Origin: Roseomonas sp.
GTDB taxonomy: Bacteria > Pseudomonadota > Alphaproteobacteria > Acetobacterales > Acetobacteraceae
Length of the DNA: 64,000 nucleotides
Reading direction: 5' to 3'
Assembly (NCBI GenBank): GCA_020249505.1
Contig: JADCFN010000003.1
Coordinates: forward strand, 293,632 to 357,631
The notes below the pieces were generated by a model. That model was not told the origin of the DNA. It did not search any database and was given only the letters and a program-made list of their open reading frames with translations. Below, piece after piece: positions 1 through 8,676 of this stretch. Every line of letters begins with the position of its first letter. The stretch's first letter is position 1. A program made the position numbers and the translations under genes.

Positions 1-124
1 CCACGCCGAACAGATCAGTTTCTGTCATGGCTTCTGTGGTGGTGGCAGCCAGATCAGCCTCCATCCCCCAGGACAGCAGAATGGCTTCAATCTGCGCGCG
101 AACCTTATCGGCGGTGACATCCAT
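1..124 (-). CDS. Ldh family (malate/L-lactate dehydrogenase type) oxidoreductase, N-terminus only
   Basis: Partial gene running off the left edge; too short for the ORF track. The minus-strand reading from ATG at 124 begins MDVTADKVRAQIEAILLSWG and continues into TETDLFGV. This matches the N-terminal helix of the Ldh_2 family (NAD(P)H-dependent 2-hydroxyacid dehydrogenases unrelated to classical LDH), where an 'AILxxWGM..DLA..TA' segment leads to a 'TDLxGxxSHG' motif; the SHG part would lie just outside the window. The start lies 14 bases after the stop of the FAH-family gene, so the two probably share a transcript. The substrate cannot be told from 41 residues. Confidence 0.7.
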   Translation of the reverse strand, partial: MDVTADKVRAQIEAILLSWGMEADLAATTTEAMTETDLFGV

Positions 125-138
125 GGTGCTGCCCCCGT

Positions 139-924
139 TCAGGCGCTGGCGCGCAGAAAGGGATTGGTCAAATGGCCAATGCCGGTGATTTCGATATCCA
201 CTACATCGCCGGATTTCACATCGGGCGACACACCATCCGTACCCATCCAGATCACATCGCCGGGATAAAGCGTCAGATATCGCGTCATGGCCGCGATGAA
301 GACTGCGGTAGAAAACAGCATATGGCCGGTCTCGAAAGTCGTAGTCAGTTCACCATTCAACCGCACATTGGTACGTGCGGCTTCCATATCGAAATCGGTT
401 TCAATCCAAGGGCCCATGGGCTTGAAGGTGTCGGTGTTCTTGGAACGCCAGAAGGTACGGTCACTTTTCTGCCAGGTGCGTTCACTGACATCATTGCCAA
501 TGGTCCAGCCCATGACGCAGCTCAGTGCCTCGGCCTCCGACAGGTTCTTGGCCTTCTTGCCGATCACGGCCACGACTTCGCCCTCATAGTGAATTTTCTC
601 AGTGGCATCAGCGGGGATAATCACGGTCTCCCCATGCGCAATCAGCGCATTGCTGGCGCGGTAGCCCATATCGGGCTTGGTTGGGATATTCGGCACCTCG
701 CCGCGCTTGGCCGCACCTTCTTTCACATGCTCCACATAATTCAGCCCGGCGCAGTAAAAGGTGCGCGGGATCACCGGAACTTCGATTTTCACCCCAGCAA
801 GATCATGCTTTCGGCTGGTTTTCTCATAGCCATCAAAGGGGCTACCGGAGACTTCCAGAATGCGGTCGCCTTCCAGAATGCCATAGCGGGTGCGGTCTTC
901 GGCGGTGAAGCGAATCCAGCGCAT
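139..924 (-). CDS. Fumarylacetoacetate hydrolase (FAH) family protein
   Basis: A 261-residue member of the FAH superfamily, whose members hydrolyse or decarboxylate oxo-acids at the end of catabolic routes, using one divalent metal. The expected metal ligands are visible: the pair in HYEGEVVAVIG (about E114 and E116) and the Asp in GNDVSERT (about D145). Length fits the short single-domain form with a reduced N-terminal domain. The start is supported by a TAAGGAT-like ribosome site. It lies between a TauD-like dioxygenase and an Ldh-type dehydrogenase on the same strand, which suggests a small ring- or oxo-acid degradation operon. The exact substrate is unknown. Confidence 0.88.
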   Translation of the reverse strand: MRWIRFTAEDRTRYGILEGDRILEVSGSPFDGYEKTSRKHDLAGVKIEVPVIPRTFYCAGLNYVEHVKEGAAKRGEVPNIPTKPDMGYRASNALIAHGETVIIPADATEKIHYEGEVVAVIGKKAKNLSEAEALSCVMGWTIGNDVSERTWQKSDRTFWRSKNTDTFKPMGPWIETDFDMEAARTNVRLNGELTTTFETGHMLFSTAVFIAAMTRYLTLYPGDVIWMGTDGVSPDVKSGDVVDIEITGIGHLTNPFLRASA

Positions 925-936
925 ATCAATTTATCC

Positions 937-1836
937 TTAGGCTGCCAGCGCGCGCTGGATGAAATCAGATTGGAATACACGGTCCGCCATCACCTGGCAG
1001 CGCTTCATCAGGCGGTGCTCAGTCGGCCCATAATCCGGCAGCGCGTTATGCAGCGTGCCAATGTTATCCCAGATCAGCACATCACCCACTGTCCAGACAT
1101 GGGTATGCAGGAAGCGCGCTTCCAATTGATGCGCGAAAAGCTTTTCCAAAACCACATCGCTTTCGGCTTCCGAAAGCCCATTGATGCGGATGGCATAGCC
1201 CGGATTGCAATAAAGCACCTTTCGCCCCGTGATCGGATGCGTCATGAAAACCGGGTGCACGGAAGGCGGGCGCTTGGCGCGTTGTTCAGGCGTCAGCGGC
1301 GGGCGGGTGCTGCCCGGGCGCTTGCACATATTGTCCCAGAATTTGTTGAAATCATGCGTCGCCGTAGCGTTGGCGAGCTTTTCCTTGAGCGCCGGATCAA
1401 GCGTTTCATAAGCGAGATGCATATTGGCAAAGACCGTATTGCCGAGCGGCTTGCCATCGCGATGTGGCACCTGATGCGCGTTCAGCACATTCACGAAGCC
1501 CATGGTATCGCGATAGGACATATCCGTGTGCCAATCCTGCCCCGCATCTGCCAAGCCAATCGGCTGCCCGTTTTCGACAATGTTGGACAGTATGCCGACT
1601 TCCGGCACCTCCGGATCCTGAAACTTGCCGGTCAATGATGTTTGAATGCTACCGAAGCGAAGCGAGAAATCCCGCAAGGCCGGCGGTTCCAGCAATTGCC
1701 CCGGAAAGCGCAGCACGCCCCTTTCACCCAGCGCACGCAGAATGCCAGCGAAATCCTTATCCGAAAGCGGCTTGGCTAGATCAACGCCGGTGACGGTGGC
1801 GCCCAGCACGGAATCATTATTGGTGACAGTCAGCAT
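937..1836 (-). CDS. TauD/TfdA family Fe(II)/2-oxoglutarate dioxygenase
   Basis: Alpha-ketoglutarate-dependent dioxygenase of about 299 residues. The iron facial triad is visible: HTD in DWHTDMSY (H103, D105) and the distal histidine in GTLHNA (about H263), followed by an Arg near 275 suited to binding 2-oxoglutarate. The track ORF begins six codons earlier, but GGAGGAAATACGCC sits inside that extension and points to the ATG at 1836. It is the first gene of the minus-strand set with the FAH and Ldh-type genes and is divergent from the SDR gene. Family members oxidise sulfonates, aryloxyacetates and other carboxylates; the substrate here is not known. Confidence 0.88.
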   Translation of the reverse strand: MLTVTNNDSVLGATVTGVDLAKPLSDKDFAGILRALGERGVLRFPGQLLEPPALRDFSLRFGSIQTSLTGKFQDPEVPEVGILSNIVENGQPIGLADAGQDWHTDMSYRDTMGFVNVLNAHQVPHRDGKPLGNTVFANMHLAYETLDPALKEKLANATATHDFNKFWDNMCKRPGSTRPPLTPEQRAKRPPSVHPVFMTHPITGRKVLYCNPGYAIRINGLSEAESDVVLEKLFAHQLEARFLHTHVWTVGDVLIWDNIGTLHNALPDYGPTEHRLMKRCQVMADRVFQSDFIQRALAA

Positions 1837-2022
1837 GGCGTATTTCCTCCACAAAATGGGGGAGCGCTCACCGTGCGGCTAAACGCCCAACGGCATCACG
1901 TTTCCCCCGGCTTTGTCTCTTGGTCAGGATGCTGGCACCGCTTGGCCGCTATCGGCAAGGGCATAGGCTTGGCGATCCGCCCGCAAGGGCGCATCCTGGC
2001 AGCCGAGAAGGGGGCAAGCGTC

Positions 2023-2790
2023 ATGCGTTTTGCGGGTCAACAAGTGATCATCACCGGCGCCGCCGGGGTTTACGGGCGCGGGCTGGCGGAAGCCTTTGCG
2101 CAAGAAGGTGCGCAATTGCTGCTGACCGATGGCGATGCCGGCGCACTTGCCGCACTCGCCAATGCGTTGCCGCCGGGGCGCGTTGTGCTGCACCCGGCTG
2201 ACCTTACGGATGATGCCGCGCTTGATGGGCTGATTGCGGCTGCCATCAGCAAGGGGGCGCCACAGGTGCTGATCAATAATGCCGGCATTTATCCCTTCAT
2301 TCCATTACTCGAAGTGATGGGTGCGGAATGGGACAAGATCATCAGCGTGAATACCCGCGCACCCTTTCGCCTGATGCAGGGTATTGGCCGTGCCATGGCT
2401 GCGGCTGGGCGGGGTTCTATTGTCAATGTCACCTCAGCGGCCGCCGAAGTGCATCGCGGCAATGGCGTGCCTTACGGCGCTTCCAAATGCGCGCTGGAAT
2501 ATCTGACGCGCGCCTTCGCCTTGGAACTTGGCCCTTCAGGCGTGCGGGTGAATAGCGCCCGGCCTGGCTTTGCCGAGGGCAGCGCCGGCAATCCCATGCC
2601 AGAAGGTTATGCTGAGGCGATTCGCGCGCGGTCCTTGATGGGCGCACTTGGTACGCCTGCGGATTTCGCGGCGTGTGTGATGTTCCTCTGTTCTGAGGAG
2701 GCGCGCTTCATGACGGGCTCGATCCTTGATTGCGGCGGTGGCGGGCATATCAATCGCCGGGCTGGTGCGGCCACCACGGCGCGCGGCTGA
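2023..2790 (+). CDS. SDR family NAD(P)-dependent oxidoreductase
   Basis: Classical short-chain dehydrogenase of about 255 residues with a Rossmann fold. Catalytic residues are visible as S138 (VNVTSAA) and the Y151-x3-K155 motif in PYGASK; INNAG is the usual structural motif. The nucleotide loop reads TGAAGVYGRG, so the middle glycine of TGxxxGxG is Val, a mild oddity. The track ORF starts 50 codons upstream, but the fold begins at MRFAGQQVIITG and GAGAAGGGGG lies before the ATG at 2023. The preceding 186 bases form the divergent promoter region shared with the dioxygenase. It is followed after 27 bases by the solute-binding-like gene. Confidence 0.88.
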   Translation: MRFAGQQVIITGAAGVYGRGLAEAFAQEGAQLLLTDGDAGALAALANALPPGRVVLHPADLTDDAALDGLIAAAISKGAPQVLINNAGIYPFIPLLEVMGAEWDKIISVNTRAPFRLMQGIGRAMAAAGRGSIVNVTSAAAEVHRGNGVPYGASKCALEYLTRAFALELGPSGVRVNSARPGFAEGSAGNPMPEGYAEAIRARSLMGALGTPADFAACVMFLCSEEARFMTGSILDCGGGGHINRRAGAATTARG

Positions 2791-2817
2791 AATGCAGTAC
2801 TGAAAAGGGAAGAAATC

Positions 2818-3543
2818 ATGATGGATCAAATCAAGGCGGAATTGGCGCCGACGGGCGTTTTGCGCGCCGGCATCAATATGGGGAATTTCCTGCTGGTGAC
2901 GAGCCGCGCGGAAAATGGCGATCCCGCCGGGGTATCGCCGAGCATGGCGCGCGCCATTGCCGATACGCTCGGCGTGCCCGTTCAATACGTGCCCTTCGCG
3001 CGCCCCGGTGATCTGGCCGATGCGGTGGACAGCAATGTCTGGGATATCGGCCTGATCGGTGCCGAGCCGCAGCGCGCGGAAAAAATCGCCTTCACCGCCG
3101 CCTATGCTGAGATCGAGGCCACCTATATGGTCCCGCCCGGTTCCCCCATCACGAAAATGGAGGAGGTGGATCGCCCCGGCAATCGCATCGCGGTCACGGC
3201 ACGCGCGGCTTATGATCTGTGGCTGGAACGCAATATCCATCAGGCGAAGCTGATCCGCTCCGCCACACTCGATGCCGCGTTTGATCAATTCGCTGCCGAG
3301 AAGCTGGAAGTGCTGGCGGGGCTGCGGCCGAAGCTGCTTTCGGACATCGAAAAAATGCCTGGCGCGCGGATTCTGGATGGCAAATTCACCGCCGTGCAAC
3401 AGGCGATTGGTACGTCACGCCGTAATGGTGCGGCTGCCGCGTTCCTGGCGGATTTCGTCGAAAAGGCAAAGGCGTCTGGCTTGGTGGCGCGCTTCATCGC
3501 CGATCATAAGGTGCGCGGGCTATCGGTGGCGCCGCCAGCCTGA
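2818..3543 (+). CDS. Family 3 solute-binding-like protein without a signal peptide
   Basis: A 241-residue protein with the fold signature of family 3 bacterial solute-binding proteins: VLRAGINMGNF at the start, a central 'WDIGLIGAEPQRAEKIAFT' segment typical of amino-acid receptors, and the usual two-lobed pattern to the end. Unlike normal periplasmic receptors it begins directly with the mature domain. There is no hydrophobic leader, Tat motif or lipobox, and no upstream in-frame alternative that would supply one. It lies 27 bases behind the SDR gene, with no ABC permease or ATPase nearby. It may act in the cytoplasm as a ligand-binding or enzymatic domain. ATG ATG at the start leaves a one-codon ambiguity. 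Confidence 0.75.
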   Translation: MMDQIKAELAPTGVLRAGINMGNFLLVTSRAENGDPAGVSPSMARAIADTLGVPVQYVPFARPGDLADAVDSNVWDIGLIGAEPQRAEKIAFTAAYAEIEATYMVPPGSPITKMEEVDRPGNRIAVTARAAYDLWLERNIHQAKLIRSATLDAAFDQFAAEKLEVLAGLRPKLLSDIEKMPGARILDGKFTAVQQAIGTSRRNGAAAAFLADFVEKAKASGLVARFIADHKVRGLSVAPPA

Positions 3544-3635
3544 TCATCTTTGCTGATTGTAACTGCGCAGCGGGTGGCCATGCCTGCTGCGCCTTCTGTT
3601 ACAATACGGTTCTTCTCCGACAGCCTTATTTTTTC

Positions 3636-3649
3636 TTGACCCATATCAA
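3636..3649. promoter_or_regulatory. FNR/FixK-type box upstream of the universal stress gene
   Basis: The 14 bases TTGACCCATATCAA match the FNR/FixK consensus TTGAT-N4-ATCAA with one change in the left half. The site lies about 130 bases before the start of the universal stress protein gene, in a 235-base gap with no other gene. Universal stress genes are frequent targets of FnrL/FixK in alphaproteobacteria, so oxygen-responsive control is a reasonable inference. Confidence 0.55.
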
Positions 3650-3778
3650 CGCTGGTTTGCGCGCGCGGTGATAACCACTTGTCACGGTGGTGGCGCCCTA
3701 TGGCCTGCCACCAGAACCAATCAAAACGCCATCACGGGTGCGTCACCCGAAAGATGCGCGGCAGCCGGAGAAACCTTG

Positions 3779-4588
3779 ATGACTTTCACCAGTATCCTGA
3801 CCCATCTTGATCCCGCTAAAGCCACGGAGGCGGAAGCCGCCACGATAACGCAACTTGCGCTTGCAGAAGCCTTTTCAGCGCATGTGACGGCGCTGATTTT
3901 CCCGATGGATAGCGCGCTTCCCGCGCCCACGCCGGCGGATGATGCAACAGGGTTGCTTGAAGACCGCGCCGCTGAAGCATTCGCCGCAGCCGCACAACGT
4001 CGCGGTGTGGCGCATCAGACCAGGAAGCGCACCAGCTTTGCCTATGGCAATGGGGAAGCCTTCGCGGATCATCTGCGCGTCAGCGATTTGGCTGTGCTGA
4101 CAGGGCTCGGCGCGCCGGGCATTGCGGCGCAAATTCTTCAGCAGGCAGCGATTTTTGATACAGGCCGGCCGGTTCTGCTGGTGCCCCAGACGCAGCCTTT
4201 GTCTGGCTTGCCGCAGCGCATTTTGGTGGCGTGGGATGCCAGCCCCGCTTCGGTCCGCGCCATCCATGGCGCGTTGCCGCTGATCCGCGGCGCGGCTGAG
4301 ACCATCATCGCCACCATCACCGATGACAAGGAATTGCGCCCCGGCCAATCCGGGATCGAGCTTACCCACCTGCTCGCCCGCCACGGCGCCAAGACACGCT
4401 TTATGGCCTTGCAGCGCGGCAGTGGTGGGGTGCTTGAGCGGCTTTTGGCGGCGGCGGCCGATACGGAATCGGACATGCTGGTCATGGGCGCGGTGCGACA
4501 CGCACCGCTGCGCAATCTGGTGCTTGGTAGCGCGACAGCGGATGTGCTGGCCAATGGTCCAAAGCTGCCCACGCTATTGGCCGCCTGA
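3779..4588 (+). CDS. Universal stress protein
   Basis: A universal stress protein of about 269 residues. The C-terminal half (from about residue 145) is a clear UspA domain: it opens with RILVAWDASPASVRAIHGAL and closes with DMLVMGAVRHAPLRNLVLGS, the family's nucleotide-loop region. The N-terminal half is a diverged second UspA-like unit. The track ORF begins 37 codons earlier; GGAGAAACCTTG before the ATG at 3779 and the onset of similarity (MTFTSILTHLDP) fix the start. An FNR/FixK-like box lies upstream. The gene ends 11 bases before the convergent hydrolase gene. Confidence 0.88.
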   Translation: MTFTSILTHLDPAKATEAEAATITQLALAEAFSAHVTALIFPMDSALPAPTPADDATGLLEDRAAEAFAAAAQRRGVAHQTRKRTSFAYGNGEAFADHLRVSDLAVLTGLGAPGIAAQILQQAAIFDTGRPVLLVPQTQPLSGLPQRILVAWDASPASVRAIHGALPLIRGAAETIIATITDDKELRPGQSGIELTHLLARHGAKTRFMALQRGSGGVLERLLAAAADTESDMLVMGAVRHAPLRNLVLGSATADVLANGPKLPTLLAA

Positions 4589-4599
4589 CGCCACGCCCA

Positions 4600-5745
4600 T
4601 TACCCCAAAGGCAGCGCTAGCAATTCCTTGAGTAAATCCACCGTGCGCGCGGGTTGTTCCTGTTGCACCCAATGCCCCGCGCCCGGCACCAGATGCGCGG
4701 CTGCCATGCGTGTGCAGGCAGTGCCCTGCATACGCTCAAAAGCGCCGGGCGCCTGAAACACGCCCCAATCCGCGGCGCCGGCGATGAAGATCGAAGGCAC
4801 ATCAACGCTGCGCCCGGCAAATAGCGCCAAATCCGCATTCACTTCCGGCGCAAAGCGGGTGCGATACCAATTGAGCCCGCCCTGAAAACCGGTGCGGCCA
4901 TATTCCGCGGCATAGACGGCCATTTCCGCTTCCGTCATCCAGGCGCAGCGCGCCACATCGGCAGCGCTTGGCATTTCATGCGCCACCGTCTCCGGCATCG
5001 TCTCGGCCCGGTCCATGACATAATAGGTCGGCAGTTTCGCCATTTCCTCAGCGGACCAATCGCGCAGCTTATGCGGTTTATTCGGGGCCCAATCAGCGCT
5101 TTTGTGGTGGTAATAGGCGCGCATGAAAGCGTGCAGCCCCTGCGCCGCGCCCAGCATATCCGCATTGGCCGGGCGCGTGGCGTAATAGGCGTGGTAGTGT
5201 TTACGCGGGCGCGGCAGCGCGGCCAAAGCCTCATCCAGCCCCGGCATGGCGGAAGAGCCGCCAGATGCCCGCCCTGGCTTTGGCCAATCCGGCCCGCCGG
5301 CGAAAGGCGCGCTCATCAAGGCCACGCGGCGAAACACATCGGGCCGCGTCAACGCGCACCAGGCCGCCACCGGCGATCCGAAATCATGCCCGATGACCGC
5401 CGCCACTTCCCGGTAGCCAAGTGCTGCCACCACGCCCAGCGCATCGCGCACCAGATTGGTCAGGCGAAACGGCGCCAAAGGCGAATCATAATCCGTATCG
5501 CACCCCGTGGTGCGCCCATAGCCGCGCTGATCCGGCGCCACCACATGATAGCCCAGTGCCGCCAAGGGCAGCATCACATGCCGCCAGGAATAGGCGAGCT
5601 CTGGAAAGCCATGCAGCAGCAAAAGGCAGGGTCGCCCCGGCGTTTCATGCCCCGCTTCCAGCATATGCACGCGAAGCCCATTGATACCTTCCAGAAAGCG
5701 GGAGCGGATGCCGTGTGGCAGGGTTGGTGAGCTAAGCGGTTCCAT
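4600..5745 (-). CDS. Alpha/beta hydrolase, epoxide-hydrolase type
   Basis: Alpha/beta-fold hydrolase of about 381 residues with epoxide-hydrolase hallmarks: HGFPE oxyanion motif (about 45-49), DQRGYG, the nucleophile elbow GHDFGS with Asp (about D121) rather than Ser, and the catalytic His in GAGHWVQQEQP near the C-terminus. An Asp nucleophile indicates an epoxide hydrolase or haloalkane dehalogenase. The HGFPE motif and the long cap favour epoxide hydrolase. The track start is a GTG seven codons upstream; the ATG at 5745, preceded by AAGGAAGG, is preferred. It is divergent from an acyl-CoA synthetase gene. Confidence 0.85.
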   Translation of the reverse strand: MEPLSSPTLPHGIRSRFLEGINGLRVHMLEAGHETPGRPCLLLLHGFPELAYSWRHVMLPLAALGYHVVAPDQRGYGRTTGCDTDYDSPLAPFRLTNLVRDALGVVAALGYREVAAVIGHDFGSPVAAWCALTRPDVFRRVALMSAPFAGGPDWPKPGRASGGSSAMPGLDEALAALPRPRKHYHAYYATRPANADMLGAAQGLHAFMRAYYHHKSADWAPNKPHKLRDWSAEEMAKLPTYYVMDRAETMPETVAHEMPSAADVARCAWMTEAEMAVYAAEYGRTGFQGGLNWYRTRFAPEVNADLALFAGRSVDVPSIFIAGAADWGVFQAPGAFERMQGTACTRMAAAHLVPGAGHWVQQEQPARTVDLLKELLALPLG

Positions 5746-5841
5746 GGCGGTGTTTCCTTCCTTCACCCCATCCCGCCTGAAGCGCGCCCCACAATCAAGC
5801 CCTGCATTGACGCGCGCCCCGGCTGGCGAGACTCTGCCCCC

Positions 5842-7386
5842 ATGCAGGATGGTATCCCCTGGTCGTCTGACCTACTGACCCTGGCGCAACGCTTCGGCCC
5901 GCGCATCGCCGTGACCGATGGCAGCGCCACCATCACCTATGCCGCGCTATCGGCCCGCGCCCATGGGCTAGCCCGGCGGCTGGTGGCGGAGGGCTTCAAG
6001 CCCGGCCAGCCGGTTGCGACCTTTGTGCCCAATGGCTGCGATGCGCCCTGGGTCAGCTATGGCCTGACCATGGCCGGTGTGGCGGAAACGCCGTGCAATA
6101 CCGGGTCCACCGATGCGGAATTGGGCTGGTATGCGGAATTGACTGGCTTCAAGCGCACCATCGCACCGCAAGCATCTTGTGCGCGGCTTGCAGGGCTGGG
6201 GTTCGACCCGCTCGCGCTGGAAGATATCGCCCCGGATGAAAGCTTCACGCCGCTGCCCCCCGTGCCATCCGATGCCTGGGGGCGGATCATTTTCACGTCT
6301 GGCACCACGGGCAAGCCCAAGGCCATTCTGCACAGCCATGGCGGGCGATACCTTGCCAATATCCTGCAACGCGCCGTTTTGCCCTTCACGCCCGAACCGG
6401 GGGAGCGTGTGCTGCTGATGACGCCCTTCACCCATGGCGCGGCGCTGATCACCTATGCCTGGTTTGATCATGGCGGAGAGGTTGTCTTGCAGGATGGTGT
6501 GCGGGCGGAACGCATCGCGCCGATCCTCGCCGCCCCCGCGCTGGCCGCGATTTTCGCCCCGCCCACGGTGCTGGCCAAATTGCTGGCGCTGTTTCCGGGC
6601 CAGGCTGTGCCGGGGCTGAAGGTGATTTTCTGCGGCACGCAAACCCTGACGCGCGATCTTTACACCCGCGCTGCGGCGCAATTCGGCCCGGTGGTGCGCG
6701 TGACCTATGGCATGAGCGAATGCTTCAACCCCATCACCGTGCTGGAAGGCCCGGATGTGGCGGCGGCGATGGAAGAAGCCGAAGATGGGCTTGGCGCGAA
6801 CCTCGGCTGGCCTGCGACGGGGGTGGAAATCGCCATCCGCGATGAGGCCGGCGCCGCGCTGCCCCCTGGCGCATCCGGCGATATCTGGCTGCGCGCCCGG
6901 CATATGAATATCGGCATGATCGGCGCGGATGGCTTTGTGCCGCGCCCCGCCGGCGCTTGGCACCGCACCGGTGATCTGGGCGCGGTGGATGCGCGCGGGC
7001 GGCTGCGCCTAGCCGGCCGGGCTTCTGATGTGATGAAAACCGGCGGCTACCGCGTCCATCCCGCCGAGATTGAGACCACTTTGGAACCCGCCGCGCAGGG
7101 CCGCGCGGTTTGCGTTTTAGGCCTGCCCTCCGATTACTGGGGGGAGGTGATTATCGCGGTGGCCGAGGGGCTGGCGGAGGGGTGGGAGAAAGCCGCCCTG
7201 CCGCTGGCGGAGGATTTGGCCAAGCATAAGCGCCCGCGCGCCTGGCTCACGCTGCCTGAATTGCCGCGCAATGCGCAGGGCAAGGTGGTGCGAGCGCGCG
7301 TGCGGGATGAGGTACTGGCGCGCTGGCGGCTGGAAGACGGGCCGCATCCGCGGTTGATACCGGCCCCTGCTGGAAAGGATGAATAA
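5842..7386 (+). CDS. AMP-binding acyl-CoA synthetase
   Basis: Adenylate-forming ligase of 514 residues that activates a carboxylic acid to its CoA thioester through an acyl-adenylate. Visible motifs in order: the P-loop IIFTSGTTGKPKA (about 150), TYGMSE (A5 region), RTGDLG (A7), and GRASDVMKTGGYRVHPAEIE (A8 hinge). The last part has GKVVRARVRDEVL, carrying the likely catalytic A10 lysine. The length is normal for a medium-chain or aryl ligase. It is followed by hemJ after three bases, an unusual upstream neighbour for that gene. The substrate cannot be predicted from the motifs. Confidence 0.88.
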   Translation: MQDGIPWSSDLLTLAQRFGPRIAVTDGSATITYAALSARAHGLARRLVAEGFKPGQPVATFVPNGCDAPWVSYGLTMAGVAETPCNTGSTDAELGWYAELTGFKRTIAPQASCARLAGLGFDPLALEDIAPDESFTPLPPVPSDAWGRIIFTSGTTGKPKAILHSHGGRYLANILQRAVLPFTPEPGERVLLMTPFTHGAALITYAWFDHGGEVVLQDGVRAERIAPILAAPALAAIFAPPTVLAKLLALFPGQAVPGLKVIFCGTQTLTRDLYTRAAAQFGPVVRVTYGMSECFNPITVLEGPDVAAAMEEAEDGLGANLGWPATGVEIAIRDEAGAALPPGASGDIWLRARHMNIGMIGADGFVPRPAGAWHRTGDLGAVDARGRLRLAGRASDVMKTGGYRVHPAEIETTLEPAAQGRAVCVLGLPSDYWGEVIIAVAEGLAEGWEKAALPLAEDLAKHKRPRAWLTLPELPRNAQGKVVRARVRDEVLARWRLEDGPHPRLIPAPAGKDE

Positions 7387-7389
7387 CCC

Positions 7390-7842
7390 ATGGTGATTGA
7401 GGGCCTCGCCCCCTTTTATGCCTGGACCAAGGCTTTGCACCTGATCAGCGTTTTCGCCTGGATGGCGGGGCTTTTCTACCTGCCGCGGCTTTACGTGTAT
7501 CACACGCAACAGCCGCCCGGCTCTGCCCAGGGGGAGCTGTTCAAGACCATGGAACGGCGCCTGCTGCGCGCCATCATGAACCCGGCCATGATCACGTCCT
7601 GGGTCTTTGGCCTGCTGCTGATACTGACCCCTGGCGTGGTGGATTGGCGCGCCGGCTGGTGGCACGGCAAGCTTTTCGGGCTTCTCGGCATGACGGCCTT
7701 CCATATGGACCTGGCCCGCGCGCGGCGGCTTTTTGCCGAAGACCGGAACACACGCAGCGAAAGGTCCTGGCGGATCGCCAATGAGGTGCCGACGCTGCTC
7801 CTGATCCTGATTGTCATTATGGTGATCGTGAAGCCGTTTTGA
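7390..7842 (+). CDS. hemJ: Protoporphyrinogen IX oxidase HemJ
   Basis: A 150-residue integral membrane protein of the HemJ family, which oxidises protoporphyrinogen IX to protoporphyrin IX in organisms lacking HemG or HemY. The family signature KALHLISVFAWMAGLFYLPR is present, with the conserved His at about 17. There are four hydrophobic stretches: about 12-32, 64-82, 90-106 and 130-148. Length is as expected. In many alphaproteobacteria hemJ sits just before rho. Here the two are separated by a low-GC DUF4760 gene. Confidence 0.92.
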   Translation: MVIEGLAPFYAWTKALHLISVFAWMAGLFYLPRLYVYHTQQPPGSAQGELFKTMERRLLRAIMNPAMITSWVFGLLLILTPGVVDWRAGWWHGKLFGLLGMTAFHMDLARARRLFAEDRNTRSERSWRIANEVPTLLLILIVIMVIVKPF

Positions 7843-7899
7843 GGCGGTTTCTCAGATTGAAAAGTCCCGCGCGACGCACTACCTCTCTGACAGAGATGA

Positions 7900-8487
7900 G
7901 TGAGACAAACATGGTTTGCGGTGGCTACAAGGACTGACCTAGAACTGGGACGACAGGTTGCGCCGGTGGAGGTGGGGAACGCGACACGCGTCCAGCCGCT
8001 TCCGCCTCCTTATTGGTGGGTTAACCCCGCCATGGTGGGTTGTGGAATACTGGTTGCCTGCGCCACTATCTTTTGGAACCGCCGAATCGCGCGTCTCAAG
8101 GCAACGCTGGACCTGATCGAGGGCTCCGAGTCGAAGGAGTTCTACCAAGAGCGTTACGCAGCCTTTCGAGAATATAGAAAAGATGCGAACAACCGACGGG
8201 CTATTCTAGCAGAAGAAAGAGACTTTGAGACACAACAAAAACGTGACATGTGCCTGGATTTCCTTAATCATTATGAGTTGGTTTCGATAGCGTGCGAAAG
8301 GGGCATCATCGACAGGAAGTTTTACAGAGAGTGGATGGGAGAAGTTTTCGTCCGTGATTGGAATGCGGCGCATGAACTTATCCGTTCGGCCCGTGTGCCG
8401 GAAAACGGCGAAGATAAGGCTAGCAAAGAAGCATTCAGTGAGTTTGAGAAACTGGCGAAAAGTTGGGGCGGTAAGTCTCTTCCCTAG
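7900..8487 (+). CDS. DUF4760-like membrane-anchored protein of atypical composition
   Basis: A 195-residue protein of unknown function. One hydrophobic helix (about 38-60, PYWWVNPAMVGCGILVAC) is followed by a charged helical region. The pattern LDFLNHYELVSIACERGIID then FVRDWNAAHELI resembles the DUF4760 family. The start is GTG at 7900 with a weak AGAGATGA site, so it may in truth lie further in. Base use is clearly unlike the neighbours: bases 8161-8280 are about 41% G+C by my count, against well over 60% around them, and AT-ending codons are common. It interrupts the usual hemJ-rho adjacency and is probably horizontally acquired. No function can be given. Confidence 0.7.
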   Translation: MRQTWFAVATRTDLELGRQVAPVEVGNATRVQPLPPPYWWVNPAMVGCGILVACATIFWNRRIARLKATLDLIEGSESKEFYQERYAAFREYRKDANNRRAILAEERDFETQQKRDMCLDFLNHYELVSIACERGIIDRKFYREWMGEVFVRDWNAAHELIRSARVPENGEDKASKEAFSEFEKLAKSWGGKSLP

Positions 8488-8676
8488 GGCCCTCGAGTAG
8501 GCCGCCTTCCCCTAATAGGCCGTGAGGGGGCTGGGAGCCTTCACCAGCGATGCGGCCTCCTGCGTCGCCACACGGTTTGAATACCGGTTGACGCGGGGCG
8601 GCGGGCTTCATACATAGAAAGCCCTTCCTTTCGCGGCCCCGGCGATCCCTGATCGGCGCTGCCGCACTTCCCTTCT

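Noticed and set aside
172-1638. 488-residue plus-strand ORF over the FAH and dioxygenase genes
   Set aside because: Antisense shadow of two genes with clear family motifs on the minus strand; its His/Arg/Gly-rich translation has no domain and no ribosome site.
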